Positions 45,441 through 54,354 of a DNA stretch of 64,000 nt are shown here, piece after piece. The position numbers and the translations under genes are program-made. Under the pieces are notes generated by a model, which saw only the letters and a program-made list of their open reading frames with translations, was not told the origin of the DNA and did not search any database. Origin of the DNA: Enterococcus mundtii (GTDB lineage Bacteria > Bacillota > Bacilli > Lactobacillales > Enterococcaceae); the NCBI RefSeq assembly GCF_002813755.1, contig NZ_CP018061.1, positions 3,276,001 to 3,340,000 on the forward strand, read 5' to 3'. Position 1 is the stretch's first letter. Every line of letters starts with the position of its first letter.

Positions 45441-47261
45441 ATGAATCGAATAATCGATAGTATCTGCAAGCATAAAAAGATGATTGTGATAGTTTCTGTT
45501 TACGTAGTCATGGTCATCTTGAATTTTTTAACGCCATTGATTGCAGATGATATTGAATACATGTACAAAACAACAAGTTTTTCAACTATTCTTCATGACG
45601 AATATATGCAATACATGAATTGGACAGGTCGGTCAGTGGTCCATATCATTGCGCGTTTATTTTTATTGATGCCAAAAATCGTATTCAATTTTATGAATCC
45701 ATTGATTTATGTTTTACTAACCATTTTGATCTATAAAATATCAACTAAAGATAATGAGAATTTTTATGTGTTTAAATATTTAATGATCAATTTGTTGATT
45801 TGGTTATTTGTCCCAACTTTCGGACAAACGATCTTATGGGAGACTGGAGCTGCGAATTATCTATGGGGTGGCATCATCATTATTAGTTTTCTTTCTATGT
45901 ATCACCGCTATTATACAAAAGGTCGAGAACTACCATTCAGTCAACCATTGCAGATTATTATTATGACAGTTTTAGGGATACTTGCCGGATGGTGTAATGA
46001 AAATACATCTGGTGGAGCGATTCTTGTTGTTTTAGGGTATATCTATTTTATCTATCAAGAGAAAAGACCGATTAAGGTATGGTTGTTTTCAGGTTTAGGT
46101 GGAGCAATCTTTGGATTATTGATGATGGTTGCGGCTCCTGGGAATGCGATACGAGCAACGTACTTCGACCGTAGTACATGGTCATTTGCTCGTAAGTTAT
46201 ATACTGGTGTTTTTGGGATTACACGAACTCTTTACGAAAACAGTTTGCAATTATTTGTTTTAGTGGCTATTTTAATTGCATTAGGTATTATTTTTAACCA
46301 GCATAAAAACTGGTTCCGACTTTCATATGTATATATTCTTGCCGGACTAGCAACTATCTATGTGTTATCTCTTTCGCCAACTGGACTTAACTGGGGGCGG
46401 TCATTCTTTGGTGGCGCATTGTATATTATTATTGCGATGTTAATCGAATGGCCAGATAAATTAACAAAGACAACAGCTGGAAGTTTTTATAGTGTGATCA
46501 GCTCAATTCTCATTGTTCAATTTTTATTTTCCTTTGTCTTAGGTGTGCAAGGTATCGTTCAGTCTTATCGTGATATCAACGAACAATATAGGTATGTAGA
46601 GAACCAGAAAAAGCAAGGTAATCTAAATCCTTTGATCGCTGATTTCAATGCAAATGAAGGGATGCCCTATCCAGCATATTCTAGCGCACTGTCACACGTT
46701 GGAGCGAACATAGACTCTCAGATCAACCGTTCAAATGCTAAATATTTTGGCTTGGAGACGATTCGATCGGTTTCTAAAAATGCTTGGAATACGATTTATA
46801 AAAATGGAGACCCAACGTTGATGAATATTTGGGATTATCAGGAATATCTAAAAGAATTAGAAGACTCAGATTATACAGTTCTGATTGCTGGTGCAGGCAA
46901 GTCCCAACAAATGAGTGAAGCTTTAGCAGTAGAAATAGCAAAACTTTTACCGGATCTTGATTTACAGAAGTTTACTCATGATTGGAATTTTACTGGTATT
47001 CGTCAAGAGAATCAGACTCCTATTCTTTCGCAAAATGAAAATTATAATGAAGTTAACCAAAAACTCACTGATAAGAACATCTCCATGGTTTCTAGTTTTA
47101 CGTCTTATGAGGAGCAACAATTTTCTAGAATTAAAATTGCCGGCGTCGATGTATCAAGAAATAAAACAGGCGTCAATATTATTGTGCTATCCAAAGACGG
47201 TCAGATCATGGATGCGGTAAACATCGCTTCAAATGAACAGGGAGTGACCGTTTCAAGATAA
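45441..47261 (+). CDS. large polytopic membrane protein (DUF6056-like)
   Basis: A 606-residue membrane protein. About ten to eleven hydrophobic helices fill residues 10-380, with ADDIEYMYKTT in the first loop and NWTGRSVVHI and WETGAANYLWGG in later loops. A soluble C-terminal domain of about 210 residues follows. The layout recalls GT-C glycosyltransferase or surface-glycan membrane proteins with an acidic first loop, and matches what I know of DUF6056, but a function is not established. I chose ATG 45441 after GAAGGGAAG; the TTG at 45420 is also in frame. Confidence 0.65.
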   Translation: MNRIIDSICKHKKMIVIVSVYVVMVILNFLTPLIADDIEYMYKTTSFSTILHDEYMQYMNWTGRSVVHIIARLFLLMPKIVFNFMNPLIYVLLTILIYKISTKDNENFYVFKYLMINLLIWLFVPTFGQTILWETGAANYLWGGIIIISFLSMYHRYYTKGRELPFSQPLQIIIMTVLGILAGWCNENTSGGAILVVLGYIYFIYQEKRPIKVWLFSGLGGAIFGLLMMVAAPGNAIRATYFDRSTWSFARKLYTGVFGITRTLYENSLQLFVLVAILIALGIIFNQHKNWFRLSYVYILAGLATIYVLSLSPTGLNWGRSFFGGALYIIIAMLIEWPDKLTKTTAGSFYSVISSILIVQFLFSFVLGVQGIVQSYRDINEQYRYVENQKKQGNLNPLIADFNANEGMPYPAYSSALSHVGANIDSQINRSNAKYFGLETIRSVSKNAWNTIYKNGDPTLMNIWDYQEYLKELEDSDYTVLIAGAGKSQQMSEALAVEIAKLLPDLDLQKFTHDWNFTGIRQENQTPILSQNENYNEVNQKLTDKNISMVSSFTSYEEQQFSRIKIAGVDVSRNKTGVNIIVLSKDGQIMDAVNIASNEQGVTVSR

Positions 47262-47280
47262 ATATAGGATTTAAAGTAAA

Positions 47281-47314
47281 ACACGTCTAAGCTTGCTTAG
47301 GTGTGTTTTTTTAT
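47281..47314 (+). terminator. terminator of the polytopic membrane protein gene
   Basis: Arms ACACGTCTAAGC and GCTTAGGTGTGT (G-T pairs allowed) followed by seven Ts. Confidence 0.82.
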
Positions 47315-47462
47315 AGCTATCATTCTTCAATAAAATTTCTGTTATCTACAAATAGATTGAAATAACCCAATAAATAAAGTGCATGATATTTTTTTGAAAA
47401 GAAAGGTTACCATAGCTCATTTTTTATCTTAGATAGTAAATCTATTTATACAGTTAGCTAAA

Positions 47463-47489
47463 TGAAATGTTTTTTCAAAAAACATTTCA
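47463..47489. repeat. 27-bp near-perfect palindrome in the 47315-47620 gap
   Basis: TGAAATGTTTTTT and AAAAAACATTTCA flank a single C. Flanking AGCTA and TAGCT extend the symmetry to about 40 bp. No poly-T tail follows, so it is not a standard terminator. No gene is seen in this gap. Confidence 0.6.
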
Positions 47490-47546
47490 GTAGCTCGTAA
47501 TGAATCTTTTTTAATCATATGTACTTATTCTGTCGTCAATATTTAA

Positions 47547-47594
47547 TGAAAGCGATTTCTCTATAGGGTAGAATAAGTCAACTGATATATCAGT
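47547..47594 (+). promoter_or_regulatory. cre site, promoter -10 and operator-like palindrome before the permease gene
   Basis: TGAAAGCGATTTCT (47547-47560) matches the cre consensus TGNAANCGNWNNCW fully. TAGAAT at 47569-47574 is a plausible -10, so the cre covers the -35 region. ACTGATATATCAGT (47581-47594), a perfect 14-bp palindrome, follows at the expected start of transcription, a good place for the FadR-type regulator encoded at 51808. Confidence 0.6.
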
Positions 47595-47620
47595 GAGATG
47601 AAATAGAATGGAGTGAGTCT

Positions 47621-48958
47621 ATGAGTGAAATGATTATTGGTATGTTGCTGATTTTGTCGTTCTTTTTTATGGTTTGGTATTGTGTCAAAGGACTTAATTT
47701 GATGGTTGGTTTAGCGATCATGGCGACGATTTGGATGGGATTGGCGCTGATTGGTAATTTTTTCTCACCGAATGCTGCAATGGAAGGACAGTCAGTCATT
47801 GATGTGTTGACCCATGTATATGCTACTGGTCCAGCGGAATATGCGAAATCGATTTTAGTGAATGTATTCTTTGGTGCGTTTTTTGGTCGAGTGTTGGTAG
47901 ATAGTGGGATAGCGGCTACATTGATTCGAAAAGTCGTAGAGCTTGGCGGTGATAAACCGCGGATCACGATGAGCCTTTTGTGTCTTGTAACGTCAATTAT
48001 TTTTATGTCGATGACCGGGATTGGTCCAGTGATTTCAATTGCCGTGATCGTTTTACCGATTTTGATGTCGTTAGGAATTACTGCACCTGTTGCTCTATTT
48101 GCATTCATGGGTTCGATCATGGCAGGGATCTTTGCAAATATTGTCAATTTCAAGCAATATCAAACGATCTATGCAGGTTTTAATTCTGCGGCTGAAAATT
48201 ATACATACAATGATTACTTTCAAATCGGAATGATTGGCATGATCGTAAGTTTAGTAATCGTTCTACTTGTAGCTAATATATCAATGAACCCGAAGAAACG
48301 CTATGCAATGGCAGCTGAACTTCCACGAGAAGGTGGGGAAGCACCAATAATTTCTTGGTTGGCAGTCGTTATACCTGTATTAGGAGTAGTGGTGTTAGAA
48401 ATCCCGATCATTCTTGGTTTTATGTTGGCAGGGATCTGGGCGTTGCTATTTACAGGGAAATTACGTGGGGGATACAAGGAGATTTGTCGGCAATTCGCTA
48501 AATTATTTACAGATGGAGCAACAGATGTAGCACCGATGGTTGGCTTTTTGATGACTTTAGCGATGTTCAATAATTCGGCGGTATATGCTTCTTCTTATTT
48601 CTCTGCAATTTTGGGAGACTTTATTCCTCAGACACCTTTTGTGTTAGCACTTGCCTTTGCATTGTTGACGCCTCTAGGTTTTTTCCGTGGTCCGTTGAGT
48701 CTAGTCGGTTCGGGATCAGCAATTTTAGCAGTAGTTTTAGCCGTCAATCCGACGATGCCCGTGGCCTTCTTATTTCCACTATTTGCGACGACGACCATTG
48801 CGCCACAGCATTTAGATATCACTCAATCCTGGATCGCATGGGGATTAGGGTATACAAAGGTTTCCTCTCGTGAATTCATGAAAAAATCGATTCCGACAGG
48901 GTGGGCGATCGGTGTGATCGTCTGTATCTTGACGTTGATCCTTTATGGTAATTTTTGA
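47621..48958 (+). CDS. permease of the ion-transporter superfamily (GntP/CitMHS-like)
   Basis: A 445-residue membrane protein with about 11-12 helices. It has a FFGAFFGRVLVDSGIAATLIRKVVELGGDKPRITM segment (cited as VLVDSGIAATLI) and a conserved MSMTGIGPVIS turn. These resemble GntP and CitMHS carboxylate permeases; substrate is unknown. It is the first gene of a unit with a hydantoinase/oxoprolinase-like protein and a HEXXH protein, so its substrate is probably what they process. A cre site and palindrome lie upstream. Confidence 0.7.
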   Translation: MSEMIIGMLLILSFFFMVWYCVKGLNLMVGLAIMATIWMGLALIGNFFSPNAAMEGQSVIDVLTHVYATGPAEYAKSILVNVFFGAFFGRVLVDSGIAATLIRKVVELGGDKPRITMSLLCLVTSIIFMSMTGIGPVISIAVIVLPILMSLGITAPVALFAFMGSIMAGIFANIVNFKQYQTIYAGFNSAAENYTYNDYFQIGMIGMIVSLVIVLLVANISMNPKKRYAMAAELPREGGEAPIISWLAVVIPVLGVVVLEIPIILGFMLAGIWALLFTGKLRGGYKEICRQFAKLFTDGATDVAPMVGFLMTLAMFNNSAVYASSYFSAILGDFIPQTPFVLALAFALLTPLGFFRGPLSLVGSGSAILAVVLAVNPTMPVAFLFPLFATTTIAPQHLDITQSWIAWGLGYTKVSSREFMKKSIPTGWAIGVIVCILTLILYGNF

Positions 48959-48993
48959 TAGGTATAGAAAGTAAAAAATTTGGAGGATGCAAA

Positions 48994-51123
48994 ATGAAGC
49001 GTGCAGTAAGAATGGGCATTGATGTAGGCGGAACCCATACAAAAGCAGTCGCAATCGACAATGCGACACATGAAATCATCGGTAAATCATCTGTTAAAAC
49101 AACGCATCACCATCCAGAGGGTGTAGCTGCAGGGGTCGTACAATCGTTCCAAAATTGTTTGCAAGAAAATCAGATCAGCCCCGAGGATGTTGTTTTTGTC
49201 GCGCATTCTACAACGCAAGCAACGAATGCCTTGATTGAAGGAGATGTGGCAAAAGTAGGAGTGATCGGAATGGCTAAGGGCGGGTTCGAAGGTTTTTTGG
49301 CAAAAAGACAAACTCGATTAGCACCGATTGATTTAGGGAATAATCGAAAAATAGACATTGCAAATGTGTTCTTGCCAATTAAACAATTGACAAATGAACG
49401 AGTGTTAGAGACGATTGCTACACTTAAAAAAGAACAGGCGGAAGTTTTAGTTTCTTCCATGGCTTTTGGCGTAGATAATAGTGAACCCGAACAAGTTATC
49501 TATTCACTTGCTTCGGAACAAGGGATACCAACAACGATGGCTTCTGAAATCACAAAGCTTTATGGTTTGACGAGACGCACACGAACGGCAGCGATCAATG
49601 CCTCGATTTTACCTAAAATGTTAGAAACAGCGACCTCAACTGAACGTTCTGTTCGAACTGCCGGTGTCAATGTTTCTTTGATGATCATGCGTGGTGATGG
49701 TGGTGTAATGGAAATTGCTGAAATGAAGAAGCGACCAGTATTAACGATGCTTTCAGGTCCAGCTGCCTCTGTCATGGGTTCTTTGATGTATTTACGTGCC
49801 TCGAATGGTGTGTATTTTGAAGTCGGAGGGACAACAACCAATATTGGTGTTATCAGGAATGGGCGTCCAGCCATCGATTACTCAGTGGTCGGCGGTCATG
49901 CCACCTATATTTCATCGTTAGATGTTCGTGTCTTAGGTGTTGCCGGTGGTTCAATGGTTCGGGCAGATCGCACAGGGATTCTTGACGTGGGACCACGTTC
50001 AGCCCATATTGCTGGATTGGATTATGCTGTATTCACACCGATTGAAAAAATCGATCAACCGAAAATCGTTTTTTTCTCACCCATTGAGGGAGATCCGGCT
50101 GATTATGTCAAAGTGATTTTGGCAGACGGAAAAGAGGTCACTATTACCAATACATGTGCAGCGAATGTTCTTGGGCTTGTCCAAGAAGAACACTTTTCTT
50201 ATGGTGATCCACAAGCCGCAAGAAAAGCCATGGAAGCTTTAGCAGCTTATTGTCAGACTTCTGTGGAAGATATCGCTGAGCAGATCATGGCAAAAGCTTA
50301 TGCCAAAATCGAACCAGTGATTTTGGAACTGGCAGAAAAATATCAATTGGAAAAAGAGCAAATCTCCTTGGTTGGGGTAGGCGGTGGAGCAGCGTCCTTG
50401 ATTACTTATTTTAGTCAGAAAATGGGTGTTAAGTATTCAATACCAGAAAATGCGGAAGTGATCTCATCTATCGGTGTGGCATTAGCGATGGTGAGAGATG
50501 TGGTTGAACGAATCATTCCTTCGCCAAGTAAAGAAGATATTCGAGGATTGAAAAATGAAGCGATGAATAAAGCAATCGAATCTGGCGCTACACCAGAATC
50601 GATTGAAGTCCATGTTGAAATTGATCCACAGACGTCGAAAGTGACGGCAATTGCTACAGGTTCAACGGAAGTCAAAGCGACTGATTTAACAAAGCAGATC
50701 AGTGAAACAGAGGCGTTGACATTAGCTGCAGAAGATTTACGGATGTCCCTCAAAGATGTTCGTTTATTAGCGAATACTGACTACTTCTATGTGGTTGGGG
50801 AAAATAGTCCAGAACATTCAATCGGCGCATTACGGATCATCGACCAAAAAGGATTCATCAAAGTTCAAAGAGGGTATGCAAAATGTCTGAAAACTACAGC
50901 TGAACAGTATCTCTCCGCTGTCCAACAATTATGGGAAGAACTTGCGGTCTATCAGACGGAGCTGATTGCTCGACCGGAATTTTATCTATGTATCGGCGCG
51001 CGTGTCGCAGATTTTTCGGCGACAGAATTTGAACAATTACAACTCTTGATGGAGTTAGAAATCTCGATGTTAGATCCAGAGGAAGAAGTGATTGTGATTG
51101 CGGGGAATATCAAGCAAAAATAA
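48994..51123 (+). CDS. hydantoinase/oxoprolinase family protein (HyuA-like)
   Basis: A 709-residue protein of the acetate/sugar kinase-like fold. It starts GIDVGGTHTKAVAID, has HSTTQATNALIEGD near residue 70, a phosphate-type motif FEVGGTTTNIG near residue 277 and VGVGGGAASLI near residue 460. This is the HyuA-type half of ATP-dependent hydantoinases and oxoprolinases. No HyuB partner is in the window, and about 170 extra C-terminal residues form a separate domain. The start at 48994 follows GGAGG; the longer frame overlapping the permease stop is not needed. Reaction unknown. Confidence 0.82.
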   Translation: MKRAVRMGIDVGGTHTKAVAIDNATHEIIGKSSVKTTHHHPEGVAAGVVQSFQNCLQENQISPEDVVFVAHSTTQATNALIEGDVAKVGVIGMAKGGFEGFLAKRQTRLAPIDLGNNRKIDIANVFLPIKQLTNERVLETIATLKKEQAEVLVSSMAFGVDNSEPEQVIYSLASEQGIPTTMASEITKLYGLTRRTRTAAINASILPKMLETATSTERSVRTAGVNVSLMIMRGDGGVMEIAEMKKRPVLTMLSGPAASVMGSLMYLRASNGVYFEVGGTTTNIGVIRNGRPAIDYSVVGGHATYISSLDVRVLGVAGGSMVRADRTGILDVGPRSAHIAGLDYAVFTPIEKIDQPKIVFFSPIEGDPADYVKVILADGKEVTITNTCAANVLGLVQEEHFSYGDPQAARKAMEALAAYCQTSVEDIAEQIMAKAYAKIEPVILELAEKYQLEKEQISLVGVGGGAASLITYFSQKMGVKYSIPENAEVISSIGVALAMVRDVVERIIPSPSKEDIRGLKNEAMNKAIESGATPESIEVHVEIDPQTSKVTAIATGSTEVKATDLTKQISETEALTLAAEDLRMSLKDVRLLANTDYFYVVGENSPEHSIGALRIIDQKGFIKVQRGYAKCLKTTAEQYLSAVQQLWEELAVYQTELIARPEFYLCIGARVADFSATEFEQLQLLMELEISMLDPEEEVIVIAGNIKQK

Positions 51124-51751
51124 ACTAGATGAGTTGATTTTAAAATTGCTGACGATTTCTGATGAACAGTGGTGTGATTATCAATTTCAACGAGATCTTT
51201 TAGTAGGGAAATTCTCACTTTCTGAGCAACGAGCGTGGGGAGAACTGGCGAGACAATGTGGAGAAAGGTTAGCAGAAGTGATTTATCGAAAGTACCGTAC
51301 AAGGAATATTCATGCGCTTTGTCGTACATTCGATGTCGCTATCTCCTATGGAGAAACAGCATGGCGGAATGATCGTTTGACACTCGCGACTTACGATGAA
51401 ACAACGGGGATCTGTTTAATGACAGAACCAATTCAGAAATTTGAACAGGAAAAGATCACTGAGCTCCCACTGGAACAAGTTACTTCTTTGATTTTAGCGC
51501 ATGAATTATATCATCATCTTGAAACACGCGATCCTACATTGTATACCCAACAGAAAACCCTAGAACTATGGCGATTTTTTGGGTATCGTCATCAGTCTAA
51601 GATCCGAGCATTGAGTGAGATTGCAGCGATGAGCTTTTCGAAGAAGTTGAATAACGTGGGCTTCTCACCATATGTGTTAGAAGTCGCTATGACTTGGCCA
51701 TATGACTCCCGATTATGTGAGTATCTCGTCCAGTCATTTAAGTCGTTTTGA
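51098..51751 (+). CDS. HEXXH-motif protein, possible metallopeptidase, function unknown
   Basis: A 217-residue protein with LILAHELYHHLE near residue 135, an exact HEXXH zinc-binding pattern. No signal peptide or membrane segment is visible. The family is not one I can name. TTG 51098 is the first possible start and overlaps the previous gene by 26 bp, so translation is probably coupled; a later TTG inside DELI is an alternative. It is the third gene of the permease-hydantoinase unit, and the function may lie in the same pathway. Confidence 0.65.
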   Translation: MRGISSKNKLDELILKLLTISDEQWCDYQFQRDLLVGKFSLSEQRAWGELARQCGERLAEVIYRKYRTRNIHALCRTFDVAISYGETAWRNDRLTLATYDETTGICLMTEPIQKFEQEKITELPLEQVTSLILAHELYHHLETRDPTLYTQQKTLELWRFFGYRHQSKIRALSEIAAMSFSKKLNNVGFSPYVLEVAMTWPYDSRLCEYLVQSFKSF

Positions 51752-51758
51752 ATAAGAA

Positions 51759-51807
51759 AAAAAGGCATAGCCCTTCCTGAAAGTTCGGGAGGCTACGCCT
51801 TTTTTCA
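51759..51807. terminator. bidirectional terminator between the HEXXH gene and the GntR gene
   Basis: Arms AAAAAAGGC-TAGCC and GGCTA-GCCTTTTTT around a short inner CTTCC/GGGAG pairing, with T runs on both readings. Confidence 0.85.
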
Positions 51808-52485
51808 TTATACTTCAGAAGAGATTATTTCAAAATAACTCGGATAATGAAGGATCACTTGTTCTTGTTCCTCAATGATCATATGGAGGTGGAGGTTACA
51901 AAGAAAGCCCACTTCATCAAGTGCGTGTTCTTTCATGGCTCTCAATAAGATTTGATGTTCATCTAATACACGGCCCCAATCTAATTCAGAAATCGTCAAA
52001 CGCAACCAACGGAAACGATCTAAGTGAGTGCTATAGCTTTCAAGCCAAGTCCATATTTCTTCTTTCCCCGCGACTTTGTAACACATTTGGTGAAAGGCTT
52101 TATCCAAAAGAAAGAAGGTTTTTTTGTCTTGTGCCAAGATGGCTTGATCCGTCTGTTCTAAAATCATCTCCAAGCGCTGATGCGCTTTATCGTTCATTTT
52201 AGCACTGCACTCTTGTAAAATCGGTTGCTCTAATTTTTCTCGCATGTAACGTGCCAAGTCTGCGGAACGTATGTCGATTTTTGAGATATATGTACCGGAT
52301 TGAGGAATTGTTTTGATCAATTCCTGATTTCTAAGTTGGATCAATGCTTCTCGAATCGGCGTGCGTCCAATCGTTAGTTGTTCTTCTAAGATTCTGTCGG
52401 AAATCTTACTCCCGGGAGCTAATTCAGAATAGATGATTTGTTGTCTGATGGCTTCGTATGCTTGTTGTTGCAAATTGTTCCCCAT
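51808..52485 (-). CDS. GntR-family transcriptional regulator, FadR subfamily
   Basis: A 225-residue regulator. The N-terminal winged helix (about 5-70) contains APGSKISDRILEEQLTIGRTPIREAL, cited as TIGRTPIREALIQL. A helical FCD effector domain of about 85-215 holds the metal-type histidines (FHQMCYKVAG and HLHMIIEE). It converges on the permease-hydantoinase unit and is its probable regulator, with the 47581-47594 palindrome as candidate site. GGGG-rich ribosome site before ATG 52485. Confidence 0.9.
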   Translation of the reverse strand: MGNNLQQQAYEAIRQQIIYSELAPGSKISDRILEEQLTIGRTPIREALIQLRNQELIKTIPQSGTYISKIDIRSADLARYMREKLEQPILQECSAKMNDKAHQRLEMILEQTDQAILAQDKKTFFLLDKAFHQMCYKVAGKEEIWTWLESYSTHLDRFRWLRLTISELDWGRVLDEHQILLRAMKEHALDEVGFLCNLHLHMIIEEQEQVILHYPSYFEIISSEV

Positions 52486-52667
52486 AGAACACCCCTTTCA
52501 AAAAGTTATATCCAGTATAGCATATCCTTTACTGAGAACAGAATAAGGGGGAGGTAAGCAGATCAGCGAACAGAAACACAAAAATAGAGCCGCAAACGAT
52601 TGGTTTGTCGACTCTTTTCAATACATATCCATAGTGCGAACATCTCATCCTTTCACGAAAGCAACAG

Positions 52668-52835
52668 TCAATCTGGGCGAACTTCCTGCAGTTGTTTGAC
52701 ACGACCACCGATTTGATTGGCAAAGGTTTCTGATTCTTTTTTGTCTTTGAAGACAAGCAAGGTTTCCGGGTTTTTTTCACGTGTGCGACAGCCAGTTTTA
52801 TCAATATAACCGTGTAAGACTTTCACGACATACAT
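52668..52835 (-). CDS. small conserved-looking protein, 55 residues
   Basis: A short frame reading MYVVKVLHGYIDKTGC, then RTREKNPETLLVFKDKKESE, and ending QLQEVRPD. AGGTGAT lies 5 bases before the ATG, and codon use is normal for this genome. It appears to be a single small alpha/beta domain with no membrane segment. It was not predicted by length-filtered frames, and a longer frame over the same DNA (52529-52804, minus) has no ribosome site and low-quality composition. Function unknown. Confidence 0.75.
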   Translation of the reverse strand: MYVVKVLHGYIDKTGCRTREKNPETLLVFKDKKESETFANQIGGRVKQLQEVRPD

Positions 52836-52911
52836 TATAATCACCTGCTTTTTTTCTTTCCATTATACAAATCAGGGGTTAAAAGGCAAGAATAAACACT
52901 TATTTTTTCTT

Positions 52912-53370
52912 TTATTTCATTTCTGTTGCAGAATCAGGGTCTGTGTCGATGTTTGCATAAGTTTTAAACAGACTATCCAAGCTAGGATTTACACGGCCTA
53001 GTTTGACTAAACGTTGATTTTCTGCAAGCAAGAAACAGTGTTGGCTTGTACCGGTCGTCCGTAAACGCTGATCTTCTGTGTCGTAGATCTCATAACGGAA
53101 ATTCAAGCGTGTACCTGTATAGCTTTCGATAATTGGTTGGATCAAGATTTTGTCCCCATAACGGATCATCTCTTTGTATTCGCAACTTACGCCTAGTACA
53201 GGGATGATGATGCCTTGTTCCTCGATTTTCTTGTAACTAAAATCTAAATGTTCTAACAACGCAACACGTGCTTCTTCGAACCAGCGGATATAGTTGCTGT
53301 GGTGAATGATACCCATTTGATCGGTTTCGTAATAAAAAGGCTCTCTAAGGTAGCCGGTATATTTTTCCAT
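52912..53370 (-). CDS. acyl-CoA thioesterase (YbgC/FadM-type hotdog fold)
   Basis: A 152-residue single hotdog-domain protein. The 4-hydroxybenzoyl-CoA thioesterase signature YETDQMGIIHHSNYIRWFEEAR is present near residue 15 (catalytic Asp in TDQMG). It probably hydrolyses short or medium acyl-CoA in the cytoplasm. It lies 14 bp downstream of the NAD(P)HX dehydratase gene and is probably co-transcribed. AAGGAG precedes ATG 53370. Confidence 0.88.
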   Translation of the reverse strand: MEKYTGYLREPFYYETDQMGIIHHSNYIRWFEEARVALLEHLDFSYKKIEEQGIIIPVLGVSCEYKEMIRYGDKILIQPIIESYTGTRLNFRYEIYDTEDQRLRTTGTSQHCFLLAENQRLVKLGRVNPSLDSLFKTYANIDTDPDSATEMK

Positions 53371-53384
53371 TGTGACGCTCCTTC

Positions 53385-54212
53385 TTATCTTTGACTAAAA
53401 TAATGCATCCATTTTGGGATGTACTGACTGATTTGAGTCGGTAAAACGACATACTGCTCTTTTGCTAATTGGTCGCCGATAATGCTATGCAAATAGACAG
53501 CGGCACTGATCGTTTGGTCATTTTTTGGAAACTGAGCTAAAAAACCAGCAATCATGCCAGCTAACGTATCCCCCATACCACCTGTTGCCATAGCTGGTGA
53601 ACCTGCTGTATTGTAATAGATGCCATTTTGCCCATAGATCGTTGTTTGATGACTTTTTAAAACCAGGGATGCCCCTAATTCTTGTTGTTTCTGCTGATTG
53701 TTCTCTTCAGATTGCTCATCTAAACGCAATCCACTGACGCGTTGCCATTCCATTTGATGGGGTGTGAGAACGGTATGCTCTGGATAAGGAAGCTCCAGCG
53801 AATGCCTAGCCAACAATGTCAGGGCAGAACCATCAATGACTAACCATTGTTTTTCTGTTTGTTTTGTTAGGACAAATTGCAGAAGTTCAAGGCTTTGTTG
53901 GTCGGTTCCTAATCCCGGACCAATCAGTAAGACATCGGCATCTTCAAAAGCCGAATGCCATGTTTCTTTATTTGTCCAATCCCCTACCATTGCCTCTGGT
54001 AAATGACTATGGACGGCCACGTGATTATTAGGATCTGTTACAACAGTTGTCAAGCCAGCGCCACTATGGACAGCTGCTAAAGCGCTCATGATGATCGCAC
54101 CACCGAATTGCTCGTTTCCGCCAATCAACAGGACTTTACCAAATGTACCTTTATGAGATTCGATGGGGCGAGGAGTAATCACTTGTTGGAGTAATCGTTC
54201 ATTTAATTCCAT
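53385..54212 (-). CDS. nnrD: ADP-dependent (S)-NAD(P)H-hydrate dehydratase
   Basis: Repairs damaged NAD(P)H hydrates using ADP (or ATP). The 275-residue ribokinase-like protein has KGTFGKVLLIGG, ALAAVHSGAGLTTV, LIGPGLGTD and the C-terminal active-site motif ATGGMGDTLAGMIAG with the catalytic aspartate. The epimerase domain NnrE is not fused. AAAGGAGG precedes the start. The gene is divergent from pepV. Confidence 0.93.
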   Translation of the reverse strand: MELNERLLQQVITPRPIESHKGTFGKVLLIGGNEQFGGAIIMSALAAVHSGAGLTTVVTDPNNHVAVHSHLPEAMVGDWTNKETWHSAFEDADVLLIGPGLGTDQQSLELLQFVLTKQTEKQWLVIDGSALTLLARHSLELPYPEHTVLTPHQMEWQRVSGLRLDEQSEENNQQKQQELGASLVLKSHQTTIYGQNGIYYNTAGSPAMATGGMGDTLAGMIAGFLAQFPKNDQTISAAVYLHSIIGDQLAKEQYVVLPTQISQYIPKWMHYFSQR

Positions 54213-54354
54213 GGGAAAGCCTCCTTTTTTTCATTATAGCTTATAATATTTATGGAAAAAACTGTTTCGTTTATCCGTTGTCTGATTTTTTAAACAATTT
54301 GTCTGATTTATGTTATGATGAACTCGTAGACTGAATGAGTGGAGGAGTAACTTT

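Noticed and set aside
47590..48153. 187-codon open frame on the minus strand
   Set aside because: Antisense to the permease gene, with low-complexity composition and no start signal.
52529..52804. 91-codon open frame on the minus strand
   Set aside because: Overlaps the better-supported 55-residue gene in another frame, lacks a ribosome site and has an irregular composition.
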